From: Bradyrhizobium neotropicale
GTDB lineage: Bacteria; Pseudomonadota; Alphaproteobacteria; Rhizobiales; Xanthobacteraceae
Direction: 5' to 3'
Length of the DNA: 63,241 nt
Assembly (NCBI RefSeq): GCF_001641695.1
Contig: NZ_LSEF01000026.1
Coordinates: 1-63,241, forward strand
A program made the position numbers and the translations under genes. The notes under the pieces were generated by a model. That model saw only the letters and a list, made by a program, of their open reading frames with translations, was not told where the DNA came from and did not search any database. Below are positions 27,161 to 36,490 of the stretch, piece by piece (the stretch's first letter is position 1; every line of letters begins with the position of its first letter).

Positions 27161-28042
27161 TCACTGGCTGCGCAAGAATTCCAGATTGACGTGATTGAAT
27201 TCCTCGACGGCTTCCCATTGCGCCCAATGCGAGGCCCCCCTGAGCTCGACAACACGGTTGTGGGGAATAAGCTTCGCGTATTCGTACGAGCACTCCAGGA
27301 AGATGTCCTTGTGATCAACGGCGGCAATGATCAGGTAAGGACTTTTCACTCGGCGCGCCTCTTCGTCCGTGACGAAACCATCCGTCCACGAATAGTCCAG
27401 GCCATTGAAGATGTTTGCCATTGCCTGCGACATGTCGGGCTGGCTGTAGATCTTGAGCCGGATGCCAAGAACGTCGGGAAGCCGTTTTGCAGGATCGGCG
27501 ATCAACCCTTCGAAAAGCTTCTCCATCAATGGCCAGGTGGGATTCGCCGCCGCGGACAAGCGTGTCCTGCTGACCTCCTTGAAGAACGGACTGTCCATGT
27601 CCGGCTTCGCGACCAACCGCCCCCACGCAGAAACCATCGTCACCTTGTCGACGCGGTCAGGATGGTTGGCCGCCAGCTTTGTTGCGACCCAAGAACCGAG
27701 AGAGATGCCCAAGAAAGACGCCTTGTCGATCTTCAGCGCGTCCATGAAGTTCTTTAGATGATTCACATACTCCGCGGTTGTGATGAGGCGGTTCGGCTTG
27801 TCCGTGAAGCCGTGGCCGAGCATGTCTATTGCGTAAGTGTCGAAATGCTTTGCGTGTTCAGGAAAATTGGCGAAGCAATTCTCCCAACTACCGCCCATCC
27901 CGTGCAGCATGATCAACTTCGGCGCGTCTTTCGGCCCTCCATTGACGTAGCGCGTCCTTACCCCACCAGCATCGACATAGCCCTGGCAGAAGGAAGAAGT
28001 CGCCAGATGGGTCCAAATGCTCTGGTAGTTTTCGGTTGCCAT
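27161..28042 (-). CDS. Meta-cleavage product C-C hydrolase (alpha/beta hydrolase)
   Basis: A 293-residue alpha/beta hydrolase of the BphD/HsaD type that cuts the C-C bond of the ring-opened product to a dienoate and an acid. Oxyanion region MLHGMGGSWENC, nucleophile Ser114 in GISLGS, the acid in AAVDHKDIF and the histidine in GASHWAQWE complete the triad. The ATG at 28042 has AGGAG before it; 20 further open codons upstream are unlikely to be translated. It precedes the dioxygenase gene on the same strand. Confidence 0.87.
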   Translation of the reverse strand: MATENYQSIWTHLATSSFCQGYVDAGGVRTRYVNGGPKDAPKLIMLHGMGGSWENCFANFPEHAKHFDTYAIDMLGHGFTDKPNRLITTAEYVNHLKNFMDALKIDKASFLGISLGSWVATKLAANHPDRVDKVTMVSAWGRLVAKPDMDSPFFKEVSRTRLSAAANPTWPLMEKLFEGLIADPAKRLPDVLGIRLKIYSQPDMSQAMANIFNGLDYSWTDGFVTDEEARRVKSPYLIIAAVDHKDIFLECSYEYAKLIPHNRVVELRGASHWAQWEAVEEFNHVNLEFLRSQ

Positions 28043-28645
28043 ATTCACTCCTGATCCGCTGAAGGCAGCCCACGAAGGCATTTGATGTTTGCAGCGGCCC
28101 ACCTTTGAGGGGGTCGAGCAGCCATTCCGAGAAGTCGAAGCCTTGGAAAACCCAAATGCACGGGCCCTCAGGTGAATTCAGGCAGTAAAAAACTATCCTG
28201 TCAATGATTTTATATTATTTTGCGATGAGAGGGATATCGACACTTGGCTATAGAGGTCAGGACCCGACTTCGAGCCTCTGAAGTTTTGGCCTTAAATATC
28301 TGAACAATATAAGTTACTTCCCGTTCTTTAAAGAGCCTGAGCCGGGAGGAGGCCACGACGATCGAAATATACAACAACAAAAATCATATATATTCATTGA
28401 TTTTACTCCGGGCGAGCGTTAAACGGGACGCGGGATGTGACGGCAGGCCGAAGCCTGCATCCCAAAGTTCATCATTCTGCGTGGACGGCGAATGGCTTTG
28501 CGAACATTTCAGCTCACTGCTCGCTCCACCGTCAGCGCGGCAAAGATCTTCTCGCTTGCTCGCATTCCGGACGCTGCATCTGTGCAACTCCGGCGGGTCT
28601 TCCGAGGAGCTGCGGACCATCAGCCGAAGAATACAGGAGAACAAC
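28043..28645. promoter_or_regulatory. AT-rich divergent promoter region with inverted repeats
   Basis: Some 600 bases between the divergent C-C hydrolase and FAH-family genes, with no supported gene. It is AT-rich in an otherwise GC-rich window. AATGAT-N5-ATTATT lies at 28203-28219 and AATCA-N11-TGATT at 28382-28402; both resemble the palindrome at 21433-21446. The ten bases TGACAGGATA occur at 25933-25942 upstream of the GntR gene and inverted at 28194-28203 here. These are candidate operators of the cluster's GntR regulator. Confidence 0.45.
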
Positions 28646-29500
28646 GTGAAACTGGCGAGCTTCAGCCGCGAAGGACGATCAAGCTACGGCATCATTGATG
28701 GTGCGAACGTAAGGGATATTGGCGCGGTGTTAGGCGCACACGCGCCGACCTTGAAGGATCTGCTCGCCGGCGAAGGACTCGATGCGGCCAATTCGGCAGC
28801 GGCATCGGCAACTCCTATCCCGCTCTCCGATATCGCTTTCGAACCTGTCATCCCGACCCCTGACAAGATCCTCTGTGTCGGGATCAACTATGCCACCCAC
28901 ATCGCTGAGGCCGGTCTTCCCAGGCCAGAAAAGCCGATGATGTTCGTGCGGTATCCTGACAGCCAGGTCGGCCATAAGCAGCCGATGATCCGCCCACGCG
29001 AATCCGAGCAGTTCGATTATGAGGGCGAGCTTGCGGTGATCATTGGCAAGCGTGGCCGGCGAATCCCGACGAGCGAGGCCTTCGACTACGTGGCCGGCTA
29101 TTCCTGCTACAATGACGGCAGTATCCGCGACTGGCAGTTTCATACGACGCAGTTTACGCCCGGCAAGACCTTCCCCAGCACCGGCGGGTTCGGGCCTTGG
29201 CTGGTCACGACCGACGAAATTCCTGACCCGGCGACGCTTTCGATCGAGACGCGGCTCAATGGCGCGGTGATGCAGAAGGCGTCTATCTCCGATCTTGTCT
29301 TCGACGTGCCGCAACTGATCGCTTATTGTTCCACTTTCACCATTCTCAATCCGGGCGACGTCATTATCACAGGCACGACCGGCGGTGTTGGCGCATTCCG
29401 CAACCCACAGGTCTGGTTGAGGGCGGGAGACACGATCGAGGTCGACATATCCGGTGTTGGCGTGCTGTCCAATCCGATCGCCGCAGAACCGTCCGACTGA
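28646..29500 (+). CDS. Fumarylacetoacetate hydrolase (FAH) family enzyme
   Basis: A 284-residue FAH-family protein acting as hydratase, decarboxylase or fumarylpyruvate-type hydrolase in a late ring-cleavage step. Metal-ligand patterns are present: FDYEGELAVIIGK, GYSCYNDGSIRDWQ and the closing TGTTGGVGAFR loop. The GTG at 28646, preceded by AGGAGAACAAC, is the likely start; the frame is open for another 83 codons upstream without similarity. It is divergent from the C-C hydrolase and may process that enzyme's dienoate product. Confidence 0.86.
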   Translation: MKLASFSREGRSSYGIIDGANVRDIGAVLGAHAPTLKDLLAGEGLDAANSAAASATPIPLSDIAFEPVIPTPDKILCVGINYATHIAEAGLPRPEKPMMFVRYPDSQVGHKQPMIRPRESEQFDYEGELAVIIGKRGRRIPTSEAFDYVAGYSCYNDGSIRDWQFHTTQFTPGKTFPSTGGFGPWLVTTDEIPDPATLSIETRLNGAVMQKASISDLVFDVPQLIAYCSTFTILNPGDVIITGTTGGVGAFRNPQVWLRAGDTIEVDISGVGVLSNPIAAEPSD

Positions 29501-29514
29501 TGGCGCCCTGACGG

Positions 29515-29890
29515 CTTGGCGCAATCGTGCGCGCGATCAAGTCGGGATCGGGAGAGGCCGTGACGCGAAGCGCGAGATCAAAAGCCCTCTTCGACGAGAT
29601 TGATCAGCCGGCCGCTGAGGTCGACCTCCGGCGTCACGTCCGGATAGCGCGCGCGGTAATCGGCCAGTAGTCTCGCAAACAGCGGACCCTGCGAGCCAGA
29701 CCCGCGCAGTCAGGCGCAGGCGCCCCTTTGGCGTGACTGTGGCCTGGCTGGCCGCGGCGTCCAGATCGTCAAACCTGTCGACTATCTGTCGCGGCTGCTC
29801 GAAGTGGAGCCTCCCGATCTCGCTCGGGCTGACGCGCCGGCTGGTCCGGCTGAGCAGCCGCACCAAAGGATGCGCCTCGGTGTGCATGAC
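29515..29890 (-). pseudogene. Remnant of a LysR-type regulator
   Basis: The minus strand reads TSRRVSPSEIGRLHFEQ, then RFDDLDAAASQATVTPKGRLRLTA and VWLAGS, a typical LysR linker and effector-domain start. After a frameshift near 29700 the next frame continues ADYRARYPDV, EVDLSGRLINLVEEGFDLAL and RVTAS-DPDLIARTI. The N-terminal helix-turn-helix and the last ~100 residues are missing. It is a truncated, frameshifted relic, not a working regulator. Confidence 0.8.
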
Positions 29891-30108
29891 GTGCTTGCTC
29901 GCCATAGCCGGCTACAGTCCGAGGCGCTCGGCGGCCTCCCGCAGCTCTCGCGATGGCGCAGGACCCCCGGATACTCGTCCATCGCTATCTTCCAGCCTCG
30001 CTCCCTATCGTCAATCCAGAGGAAACGATCATTCAATAAATCAGCCAATGATCAAATCAGAGGACAACCCTAGCTGCGAGGTCTCGAAACCGTCCGGAGC
30101 AAGACCCG

Positions 30109-30522
30109 ATGCTAGACCTCGAAACCTGGTCGCCGCGCGCGCTCGCCGCGCTGAGGATCATCACCGCCCTGTTGTTCATCGAGCACGGGCTGATGAAGCT
30201 TTTCGCTTTCCCCGCCGCCATCCCCGGCCTGCCGACCCCGCTGCCCGCCATCATGCTGGTCGCGGCGCTGATCGAGGTCATTGGCGGCGCGCTGATCGCG
30301 GTCGGACTGTTCACCCGCGGCGCCGCGTTCATCTGTTCCGGCGAGATGGCGGCTGCCTATTTCATGTTCCACATGCCACAGAATTTCTGGCCCGCGGTTA
30401 ACCAGGGCGACGCCGCAATCCTGTACTGCTTCGTCTTCCTCTATCTCGTCTTTGCGGGGGCCGGCGCCTGGAGCATCGACGGCTTGTGGTCGGGCTCGCG
30501 GCAGGGTCTGGCGAGGGCATGA
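30109..30522 (+). CDS. DoxX family membrane protein
   Basis: A 137-residue, four-helix inner-membrane protein of the DoxX family (RIITALLFIEHGLMKLF at the start, AALIEVIGGALIAVGLFTR in the middle). Relatives occur beside thiol, quinone and aromatic oxidation genes, but the biochemical role is not settled. Its stop overlaps the start of the downstream dioxygenase (ATGA), so the two are co-translated. Confidence 0.85.
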   Translation: MLDLETWSPRALAALRIITALLFIEHGLMKLFAFPAAIPGLPTPLPAIMLVAALIEVIGGALIAVGLFTRGAAFICSGEMAAAYFMFHMPQNFWPAVNQGDAAILYCFVFLYLVFAGAGAWSIDGLWSGSRQGLARA

Positions 30523-31373
30523 CCATGACGGCGCGGCGGCTTCCGACCTACTACATCTCGCACGGCGGCGGTCCTTGGCCATACATGGACGACAACATGC
30601 GCCGCCGCTTCGACAAGCTCGAGGCTTCACTGCTGTCGATCCGGAACGAGTGGGGCAGCGCCGCGCGGGCTGCCCTGATCGTCTCGGGACACTGGGAGAC
30701 GCCGGAGTTTGCCGTCTCTTCGGCGGCCGCGCCCGGCATGGTGTTCGACTATTACGGCTTCCCCGAGCATCTCTATGACATCAAGTACGATGCGCCCGGC
30801 TCGCCGGAGCTTGCGGTGCGGGTGCTCGCCATGCTCCAGGCTGGCGGCTTTGCCTGCGAAAGCGACCCCGAACGCGGCTTCGACCATGGGACGTTCAGCC
30901 TGATGAAGCCGCTCTGCCCGAACGGCGAGATGCCGATCGTTCAGTTGTCGATCAAGCAGGACCTCGATCCACAAGCACACCTGTCGGTCGGGCAATTGCT
31001 CGCTCCGCTCCGCGACGAAGGCGTCGTGATTATCGGCAGCGGCTCGAGCTTCCACAATCTCGGCCTCAGGGGCCCCGCCGCGGTCGAGCCCTCCCGCCAG
31101 TTCGACGATTGGCTCCAGCAGACGCTCCTTGCGACATCGACCGACGAACGGCGTCGGCGCGTTGTCGCCTGGACGCAGGCACCACATGCGCGCACTGCTC
31201 ATCCGCGCGAGGATCATCTTATCCCGCTCATGGTGGCGCTCGGCGCAGCCGATAAGGAATCCGCCGCACTCGTCTTCCATCAGGACGATTTTTTCGGGAG
31301 CTGGGCGCTATCGAGCTTCCGTTTCGGCGATCCGCTATGTCTTGGCACGCAAACGTCGTCGGTCGAGAGGTAA
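30519..31373 (+). CDS. LigB/DODA-type extradiol dioxygenase
   Basis: A 284-residue type II extradiol dioxygenase of the LigB/4,5-DOPA-dioxygenase family. Candidate metal and acid/base histidines are His15 (ISHGGGPW), His58 (SGHWE), the His of GFDHGTF and the His of GSGSSFHNLG. The ATG at 30519 overlaps the DoxX stop. It should cleave a catechol-like ring. It is independent of the VOC-type dioxygenases elsewhere in the window, so at least three ring-cleavage genes of two folds are encoded. Confidence 0.87.
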   Translation: MTMTARRLPTYYISHGGGPWPYMDDNMRRRFDKLEASLLSIRNEWGSAARAALIVSGHWETPEFAVSSAAAPGMVFDYYGFPEHLYDIKYDAPGSPELAVRVLAMLQAGGFACESDPERGFDHGTFSLMKPLCPNGEMPIVQLSIKQDLDPQAHLSVGQLLAPLRDEGVVIIGSGSSFHNLGLRGPAAVEPSRQFDDWLQQTLLATSTDERRRRVVAWTQAPHARTAHPREDHLIPLMVALGAADKESAALVFHQDDFFGSWALSSFRFGDPLCLGTQTSSVER

Positions 31374-31561
31374 TACGGTCGCCGACGAGACGAGGCTTTC
31401 GTGCAGGATTCGTCGGCATCTGCGCTAAACCGGTGCCTAAGCGCATCCATGTCGGTCGCTATCGGCGAATATTGGCGAACCTGCCGACCTGTCCCTGCCA
31501 TGCGTGCGCGGCATCGATCGGCACGAACGCAACCACGCAAATGCGATCGGAATATTGTAAT

Positions 31562-31576
31562 AATACGTATCGTATC
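31562..31576. promoter_or_regulatory. AATACG-type operator upstream of tetR
   Basis: AATACG-TAT-CGTATC, a near-perfect 6-3-6 inverted repeat 145 bases upstream of the TetR gene and followed by a further CGTAT half site. It shares sequence and spacing with the sites at 41013-41027 and 48231-48245. The remainder of the 31374-31720 gap holds no gene I recognise. Confidence 0.55.
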
Positions 31577-31720
31577 GTATCTATGGAATGGAAGTTGTCA
31601 AGGAGCGGGAGTTCGTCAGCAAGGCTATGGAAGCAAGGCAAGGGCGTTTGTCGAAAGCCGTAACGCTGTGCTACGGAGGCGAACCGGCTCGATTTTTAAT
31701 TCAAGCGCTCAGAACCCGCC

Positions 31721-32413
31721 ATGGCATCAATCCAAGCAAAACGCACCTCTAGGGGAGCTGCCACTGAAGCAGAGATGAATTCTCAAGACGCCGACGCCGC
31801 TGATCCGAGGCCGATCGGACGGCCGCGCGATCTCGCCTCGCGGCGATCGATCCTGTCGGCGACGATGAGCCTGCTCCAGACCATGTCGGTCACAGACCTT
31901 GCGATCGAAGCGGTCGCGCGCGAGGCGCGCGTTTCGAAGGCGACGATCTATCGCTGGTGGGACAGCAAGGGCGCACTCGTGATCGACGCGTTCATGGAAT
32001 CCCATTTCAGCAATACGCCGATGCCGACCGCAGTCGATCCTCGGACTGCTCTCAAGCGGCATCTCACCTCGCTCGTGCAATATTTCAGTGGGCGCGCCGG
32101 AAAGCTGGTCGTGCAGATCCTGTGCGAAGGCCACAACAACAATGCACTGCTCGCCGAATTCAATGAACGGTTCTCCAAGAACCGCCGGCGCCTCGTACAG
32201 GAGACTTTTCAGCGCGGGCAGCAGGAGGGCTTGTTCAGACTCGATATCGATGCGGCGTGGGCAGTCGAGATGCTATATTCGCCGATCTACCGCCGTCTGA
32301 TCTTCGGTCAGCCGCTCGACGACGAGTTCATCCGGCTGCTCTGCAAGAGCGTGGATTCCCTGTTCTCCACCGACGCGAAACCGAAGGCGCCGCGGCCGGG
32401 CCCGAAGAAATAG
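31721..32413 (+). CDS. TetR family transcriptional regulator
   Basis: A 230-residue TetR protein with a helix-turn-helix at about residues 40-85 (RRSILSATMSLLQTMSVTDLAIEAVAREARVSKATIYRWW) and a TetR_C-type ligand domain. Both ends are slightly long and charged (RPGPKK at the C-terminus). ATG codons at 31721 and 31775 are possible starts. A 6-3-6 inverted repeat lies upstream, and the same motif precedes several genes between 36 and 48 kb, so it may regulate itself and a scattered regulon. Confidence 0.88.
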   Translation: MASIQAKRTSRGAATEAEMNSQDADAADPRPIGRPRDLASRRSILSATMSLLQTMSVTDLAIEAVAREARVSKATIYRWWDSKGALVIDAFMESHFSNTPMPTAVDPRTALKRHLTSLVQYFSGRAGKLVVQILCEGHNNNALLAEFNERFSKNRRRLVQETFQRGQQEGLFRLDIDAAWAVEMLYSPIYRRLIFGQPLDDEFIRLLCKSVDSLFSTDAKPKAPRPGPKK

Positions 32414-32463
32414 CCGCCCCGCCTCACCCGTTCCGCGATCTGCGGCACCTGGCTCCCGACCAA

Positions 32464-32710
32464 TGTTTGCGCGCCGGATGTACAGCGCGAGATGAGTTCC
32501 GTGCACGCCCTGCTGCACGTTGCGAAGATCTCGCTTGTCGCAGCTCCCTGCTCTTCCACGGCGGACGCGATCGCCGACGTCCTGGCGGTGGTATCGCCGA
32601 TCTCCTTGATGGCGCCGACGGAGTCCTGCGTCGCGGATTGAATTCCGCTGATCTGCTGATCTCGTCGGTCGTCTTCGATGTCTGCTCGGCCAGCGCATCC
32701 GTTCTTCCCA
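32464..32710 (-). pseudogene. Debris: chemoreceptor signalling-domain fragment joined to a LuxR-gene fragment
   Basis: On the minus strand, ALAEQTSKTTDEIS followed after a small deletion by QSATQDSVGAIKEIGDTTA and ASAVEEQGAATSEI is the hairpin-flank region of a methyl-accepting chemotaxis protein. No start, membrane or ligand domain remains. At its left end 32466-32488 is identical over 23 bases to 41518-41540, inside the LuxR gene (FARRMYSA region), on the plus strand. The segment is a mosaic of two dead genes. Confidence 0.7.
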
Positions 32711-32756
32711 ACCGATTTGTGCTAGAGTTCGTTCGCCCGACTTTCCCCAGCCCATA

Positions 32757-33071
32757 TCAACTCTTTTTGCCCTCGACTGGTCCGCAATGGAAAAGGGTCA
32801 CTCCACCGGTCGCGTAGTTCGCGGTATCGGCGGCCACCCGCCGGCCGATCTCCGAGCTCATCGCACCGGCCAGGGCCTCGCCGCTGTCGAACTCGCCCTC
32901 CCACATGCAGAAGAAGGGCGCGGGGCCTTCGGGCGCGGCAATATCGAAGCTGTGCCGGCTGGCTCTGAGGCCGGGCAGTTGAGCGGCCAATGGAAGGTGC
33001 TTCTGCTCGTAGTAGCTCGGGAAATGATCCGGATCCTTCGGTTGCCCATAGAGTACAACGATCTTGCGCAT
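32757..33071 (-). CDS. EthD family protein
   Basis: A 104-residue EthD-type dimeric alpha-beta barrel protein (MRKIVVLYGQPKDPDHFPSYYEQKHLPLA; late ATGGVTLFHCG). Members include ether-degradation accessory proteins and small isomerases or decyclases. GGAGG nine bases before the ATG at 33071 decides the start; longer upstream frame has no similarity. It lies just downstream of the broken aldehyde dehydrogenase on the same strand. Exact role unknown. Confidence 0.8.
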   Translation of the reverse strand: MRKIVVLYGQPKDPDHFPSYYEQKHLPLAAQLPGLRASRHSFDIAAPEGPAPFFCMWEGEFDSGEALAGAMSSEIGRRVAADTANYATGGVTLFHCGPVEGKKS

Positions 33072-33234
33072 GCGTCCCATCTCCTCCCGTCGATGGTGAT
33101 GTGTGTTTGCCGCTCGACCGACTGACACGTTCGTGGCCGGCTCGAGCTCGCGTTCCCGGATCATGTCCGAAGCCTTTTCGCCGATCACGATGGTCGCACG
33201 CTGCAAGCGGCGGCCATCAGATCGTGCTGCGTGA

Positions 33235-34637
33235 TCAGCAAAACATCGTCTGGATCGTGGTAAACTCCTTGAGCCCCTCCTGGCCGAACTCGACGCCGAT
33301 GCCGGACTGCTTGACGCCGCCGAACGGCGCGTTCGGCTGGATTGCTCCATGCCGGTTTATCCAGACAGAGCCAGTCTCGAGCTGGGACGCGACCTCCTTG
33401 GCGCGATTGATGTCCGAACTCCAGACCGAGCCTACGAGCCCCATCTGCGAGTCATTTGCCAATGCTATCGCCTCTTCGGTGCTCGAATAGCGGATGATCG
33501 GCAGAGCCGGGCCGAACTGCTCGCGGTCGACCAGCGAGCAACCCCGCTCGACGTCGGCCACCAGCGTGCTCGGATAGAAATATCCGGGGCCGTTCCCGGG
33601 CCGTCCACCGAGCAGCAACCGTCCGCCCTTGGCGACGGCGTCCTCGACACAGGAAGCGACGATGTCGCGCTGGCGGGCGTTTTGCACGGGCCCCAGGATC
33701 GAGCCTTCCTCGAGCCCGTTTCCGACCGGAATGCCGGCTGCAAAAGCAGCGAGTTCGGCGCACACGGGGTCGTATATGCTGTCATGCACATAGAGGCGCT
33801 TGAGGGCGGCACAGGTCTGACCTGAATTGATGAAGCCGCCCCAGAACAGGCCTTCAGCGATCTTCTTCGGATCGCAATCGGGCAGGACGATGCCCGCATC
33901 GTTGCCTCCGAGTTCGAGCGTGAGGCGCTTGAGCGTTTCGGCGGCACTTGCCATGACTCTGCGCCCGGTCTGGGTCGAGCCGGTGAAAGTGATCTTGCCG
34001 ATGCCGCCATGGGCCGACATGAGCGCGCCCAACGCATCTTCGCCGGTGATCACGTTGACGATGCCGGACGGCAGCACGCCGCCAAGAATTTCGACCAGGC
34101 GGATGGTGGATAGCGGCGTCAACGGCGAGGGCTTGATAACCACGGTGTTGCCGGCACGGATCGCCGGCATGATGTGCCAGCAGGCGATCATGACGGGCCA
34201 GTTCCAGGGCGTGATCGCCCCGACGACGCCAATCGGCTTGCGATGAATTTCGACTCGCCCTTGCGGCCCGTCCTCCACGAGTTCCGGCGGCAGACTTAGT
34301 TGCGCCGTCGCGTCCGTCCAAGCGACCGCCCCGCCGATCTCGAACCGGGAGCCGAGCCCGTTAAGCGGCTTTCCCTGCTCAAGCGTGAGCAACTGGGCCA
34401 GTTCCTCGGGGTCTCGATCGCACGGGCGCAAGCCCGAACGGCCTGCGCGCGCTCGGTGTCTGGACGGGTACTCCAGCCGCGAAACGCCGCGGCAGCGGCT
34501 TCGACTGCCCTGTCGAGGTCGGCCGCGCTTGCGACCGGCATCGTTCCCATGGACTTGCCGGTCGCCGGGTTGATGACGTCGCGGCGCCCAATCCCCTCGA
34601 CGGGGTGGCCTCCAATGAAAAGGGAAAAAGTCCTCAT
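33235..34637 (-). pseudogene. Aldehyde dehydrogenase gene with a frameshift
   Basis: An NAD(P)-dependent aldehyde dehydrogenase of normal total length (about 467 codons) split by a one-base deletion near 34408. The start (ATG at 34637, GAGGAAG upstream) gives FSLFIGGHPVEGIGRRDVINPATG up to VRACARAIE; the other frame then continues EELAQLLTLEQGKPLN through to the stop at 33235. The second frame retains the catalytic region NSGQTCAALK, ELGGNDA and the closing FGGVKQSGIG. As written, the protein would be truncated at about 130 residues. A sequencing error cannot be excluded. Confidence 0.85.
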
Positions 34638-34914
34638 CAGTGCACTTCCTCGTGATCGCTTTGGCGTTAGGGATATTGTCGTCGCGTCCATTATTTGACT
34701 TCAGATGCACTCCGTCTTGAAGGCGGACGCCACTCAGCTTGGATTCAGACGTCGTCTTTTCGATCTGCGGCTCGCGGGGCTTACGCCAAAGCCGATCATG
34801 CATCTTCGGCGTGCCCATGCGGAAACTAAGCGCGATGAGGTTGGGTTGAATCGTCGTCGCGCATTTCAGCATGATCGTCTCGGAAAACCGCTGCACACTT
34901 GTCCGGATCATGCT

Positions 34915-36198
34915 CTAGTGTTCAGACCGCGCGATCGTATGAACGGCAGCGTCGATCTTCGATGCAGCCCCCGTTCTTTCGCCGACATGGTTGGCCAGAT
35001 CGGCTCGAAAGACCGACAAGCGTCCAATCAGGCTGAGAATGGAAGCACTCAGCATGCTGCATGCTGCCAGGGCGAACCACGGGAGGTAGTTGCCTGCCGC
35101 ATCGTATGCGAGGCCAGCCACCAGCGGACCCAGGCTGCCACCGATCGATACGGCAAGCATGATGCCGCCAAAGAGAGAGCTGAAATGCTTCGATGGGAAG
35201 CGTCGACCGATCAGGAAGAAGGCCAGATCGAGTTCAGATCCAATGGTGAAGCCCAGCGCCAAGGCTCCCGGCAAGATCAATTCTGAGTTGCCCAATGCCA
35301 GCATGACGACACCACAAGCAGACAGTCCGAAGATGGTCGCCGCAAGCAGGTTCGCCTCCAGGCGGTCTAGCAAAAACCCGGTGATCAACCGCCCGACAAT
35401 GACGGCGAAGCCCATAAGCCCGGCCAACTGCGCCGCTTCGGCCGGCGACAAGCCGCGATCTGTCAGCATGGGAACAAGGTGAACGATCGTTCCGAATATC
35501 CCTATTGAGGCCAACAGGAAAGTTGCTGCCAATAGCATGAAGCGCTTGTTGGCGTACAACCTCCACGTCCATTGTGTGGCACCAACTTCACCAGGGTCAC
35601 GCGCGGACTTGTCCTTCAGCAGCCAAGCGACGATCGGGATGGCCGCAAGGACGAGCACAGATAGTCCGATGTAGGCGCCGCGCCAAGTGTAGGCAGTCAA
35701 CAGCTTGTTGACCAACGATGGAAACAGCAACGCGCCAAGACCAGGTCCGCAATATACGATCCCATAGGCGAGTCCCAAATGTCTCGGAAAATTGGCCAGG
35801 ACGAAGCGTCCATACGAGACCGGGGTTGTCGCGTTGCTAAGGACAGCAAGAAGGAACGTAAGAACCAGGAAGCTCAGCAATCCCGTAGTTGCGATGCCGA
35901 GCAAAAGAAACGACAGCGCCAATCCACCTGCAGATAGAAGCGCCATTCGGAAAGCGCCGAACCTATCAACCAGTTGACCCGAGAGGGGGCTGATGATGCC
36001 GATAGTCAGCATGGGGATCAGAACGCCGAGGGACGCCATCCCGCGGGTCCAGCCGAACTCGGTTGCGAGCGGCTTTAGGAATAGCCCCGAACTATAGAAA
36101 AAGATCGACGTCACTCCGGTCGTCATGCCGAGGAGGCAGCCGAGAATCACGTTGCGACCGCGCCATAGCTCGCCGCGCAAACCAGTTTGACTGTCCAT
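34915..36198 (-). CDS. Major facilitator superfamily transporter
   Basis: A 427-residue twelve-helix carrier of the monocarboxylate-transporter-like MFS type. The helix 2-3 loop reads GQLVDRFGAFR, the family signature. Start ATG at 36198. It sits between the broken aldehyde dehydrogenase (277 bases away) and the broken extradiol dioxygenase on the same strand. It probably imports an aromatic acid or related carboxylate; the substrate is not readable from sequence. Confidence 0.88.
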   Translation of the reverse strand: MDSQTGLRGELWRGRNVILGCLLGMTTGVTSIFFYSSGLFLKPLATEFGWTRGMASLGVLIPMLTIGIISPLSGQLVDRFGAFRMALLSAGGLALSFLLLGIATTGLLSFLVLTFLLAVLSNATTPVSYGRFVLANFPRHLGLAYGIVYCGPGLGALLFPSLVNKLLTAYTWRGAYIGLSVLVLAAIPIVAWLLKDKSARDPGEVGATQWTWRLYANKRFMLLAATFLLASIGIFGTIVHLVPMLTDRGLSPAEAAQLAGLMGFAVIVGRLITGFLLDRLEANLLAATIFGLSACGVVMLALGNSELILPGALALGFTIGSELDLAFFLIGRRFPSKHFSSLFGGIMLAVSIGGSLGPLVAGLAYDAAGNYLPWFALAACSMLSASILSLIGRLSVFRADLANHVGERTGAASKIDAAVHTIARSEH

Positions 36199-36239
36199 CC
36201 CCGGGCCCCCAGCTTTCCTGCCTTTGTGATTTTTATTAC

Positions 36240-36254
36240 AGTACGGATCGTTTC
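36240..36254. promoter_or_regulatory. Weak AATACG-type inverted repeat before the MFS gene
   Basis: AGTACG-GAT-CGTTTC, 42 bases upstream of the MFS start, keeps the 6-3-6 spacing and the inner TACG/CGT half sites of the motif found at 31562, 41013 and 48231, but the outer bases differ. It is a weak member of that set. Confidence 0.3.
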
Positions 36255-36490
36255 ATAAAGAAGAGACCCGGTCAACCCGCTTCTCTCGCTGCTTAGGCAG
36301 ACCCCGGCAACGACCCCGCCCAGTCGCCGCTCGTCCCGCCGGCGGCCTCTACGATCGCCTCGACATGCTCAAACACGATCCGCCGTTCGATGATGTGCAC
36401 GACCTCGCAGGTTGCCGATACGGCATGCGGTCGGTACCGGATTTTTGTGTGCGAAGCCGGCAATGGCGATGGATCGTCAGTCGGTTGTGG

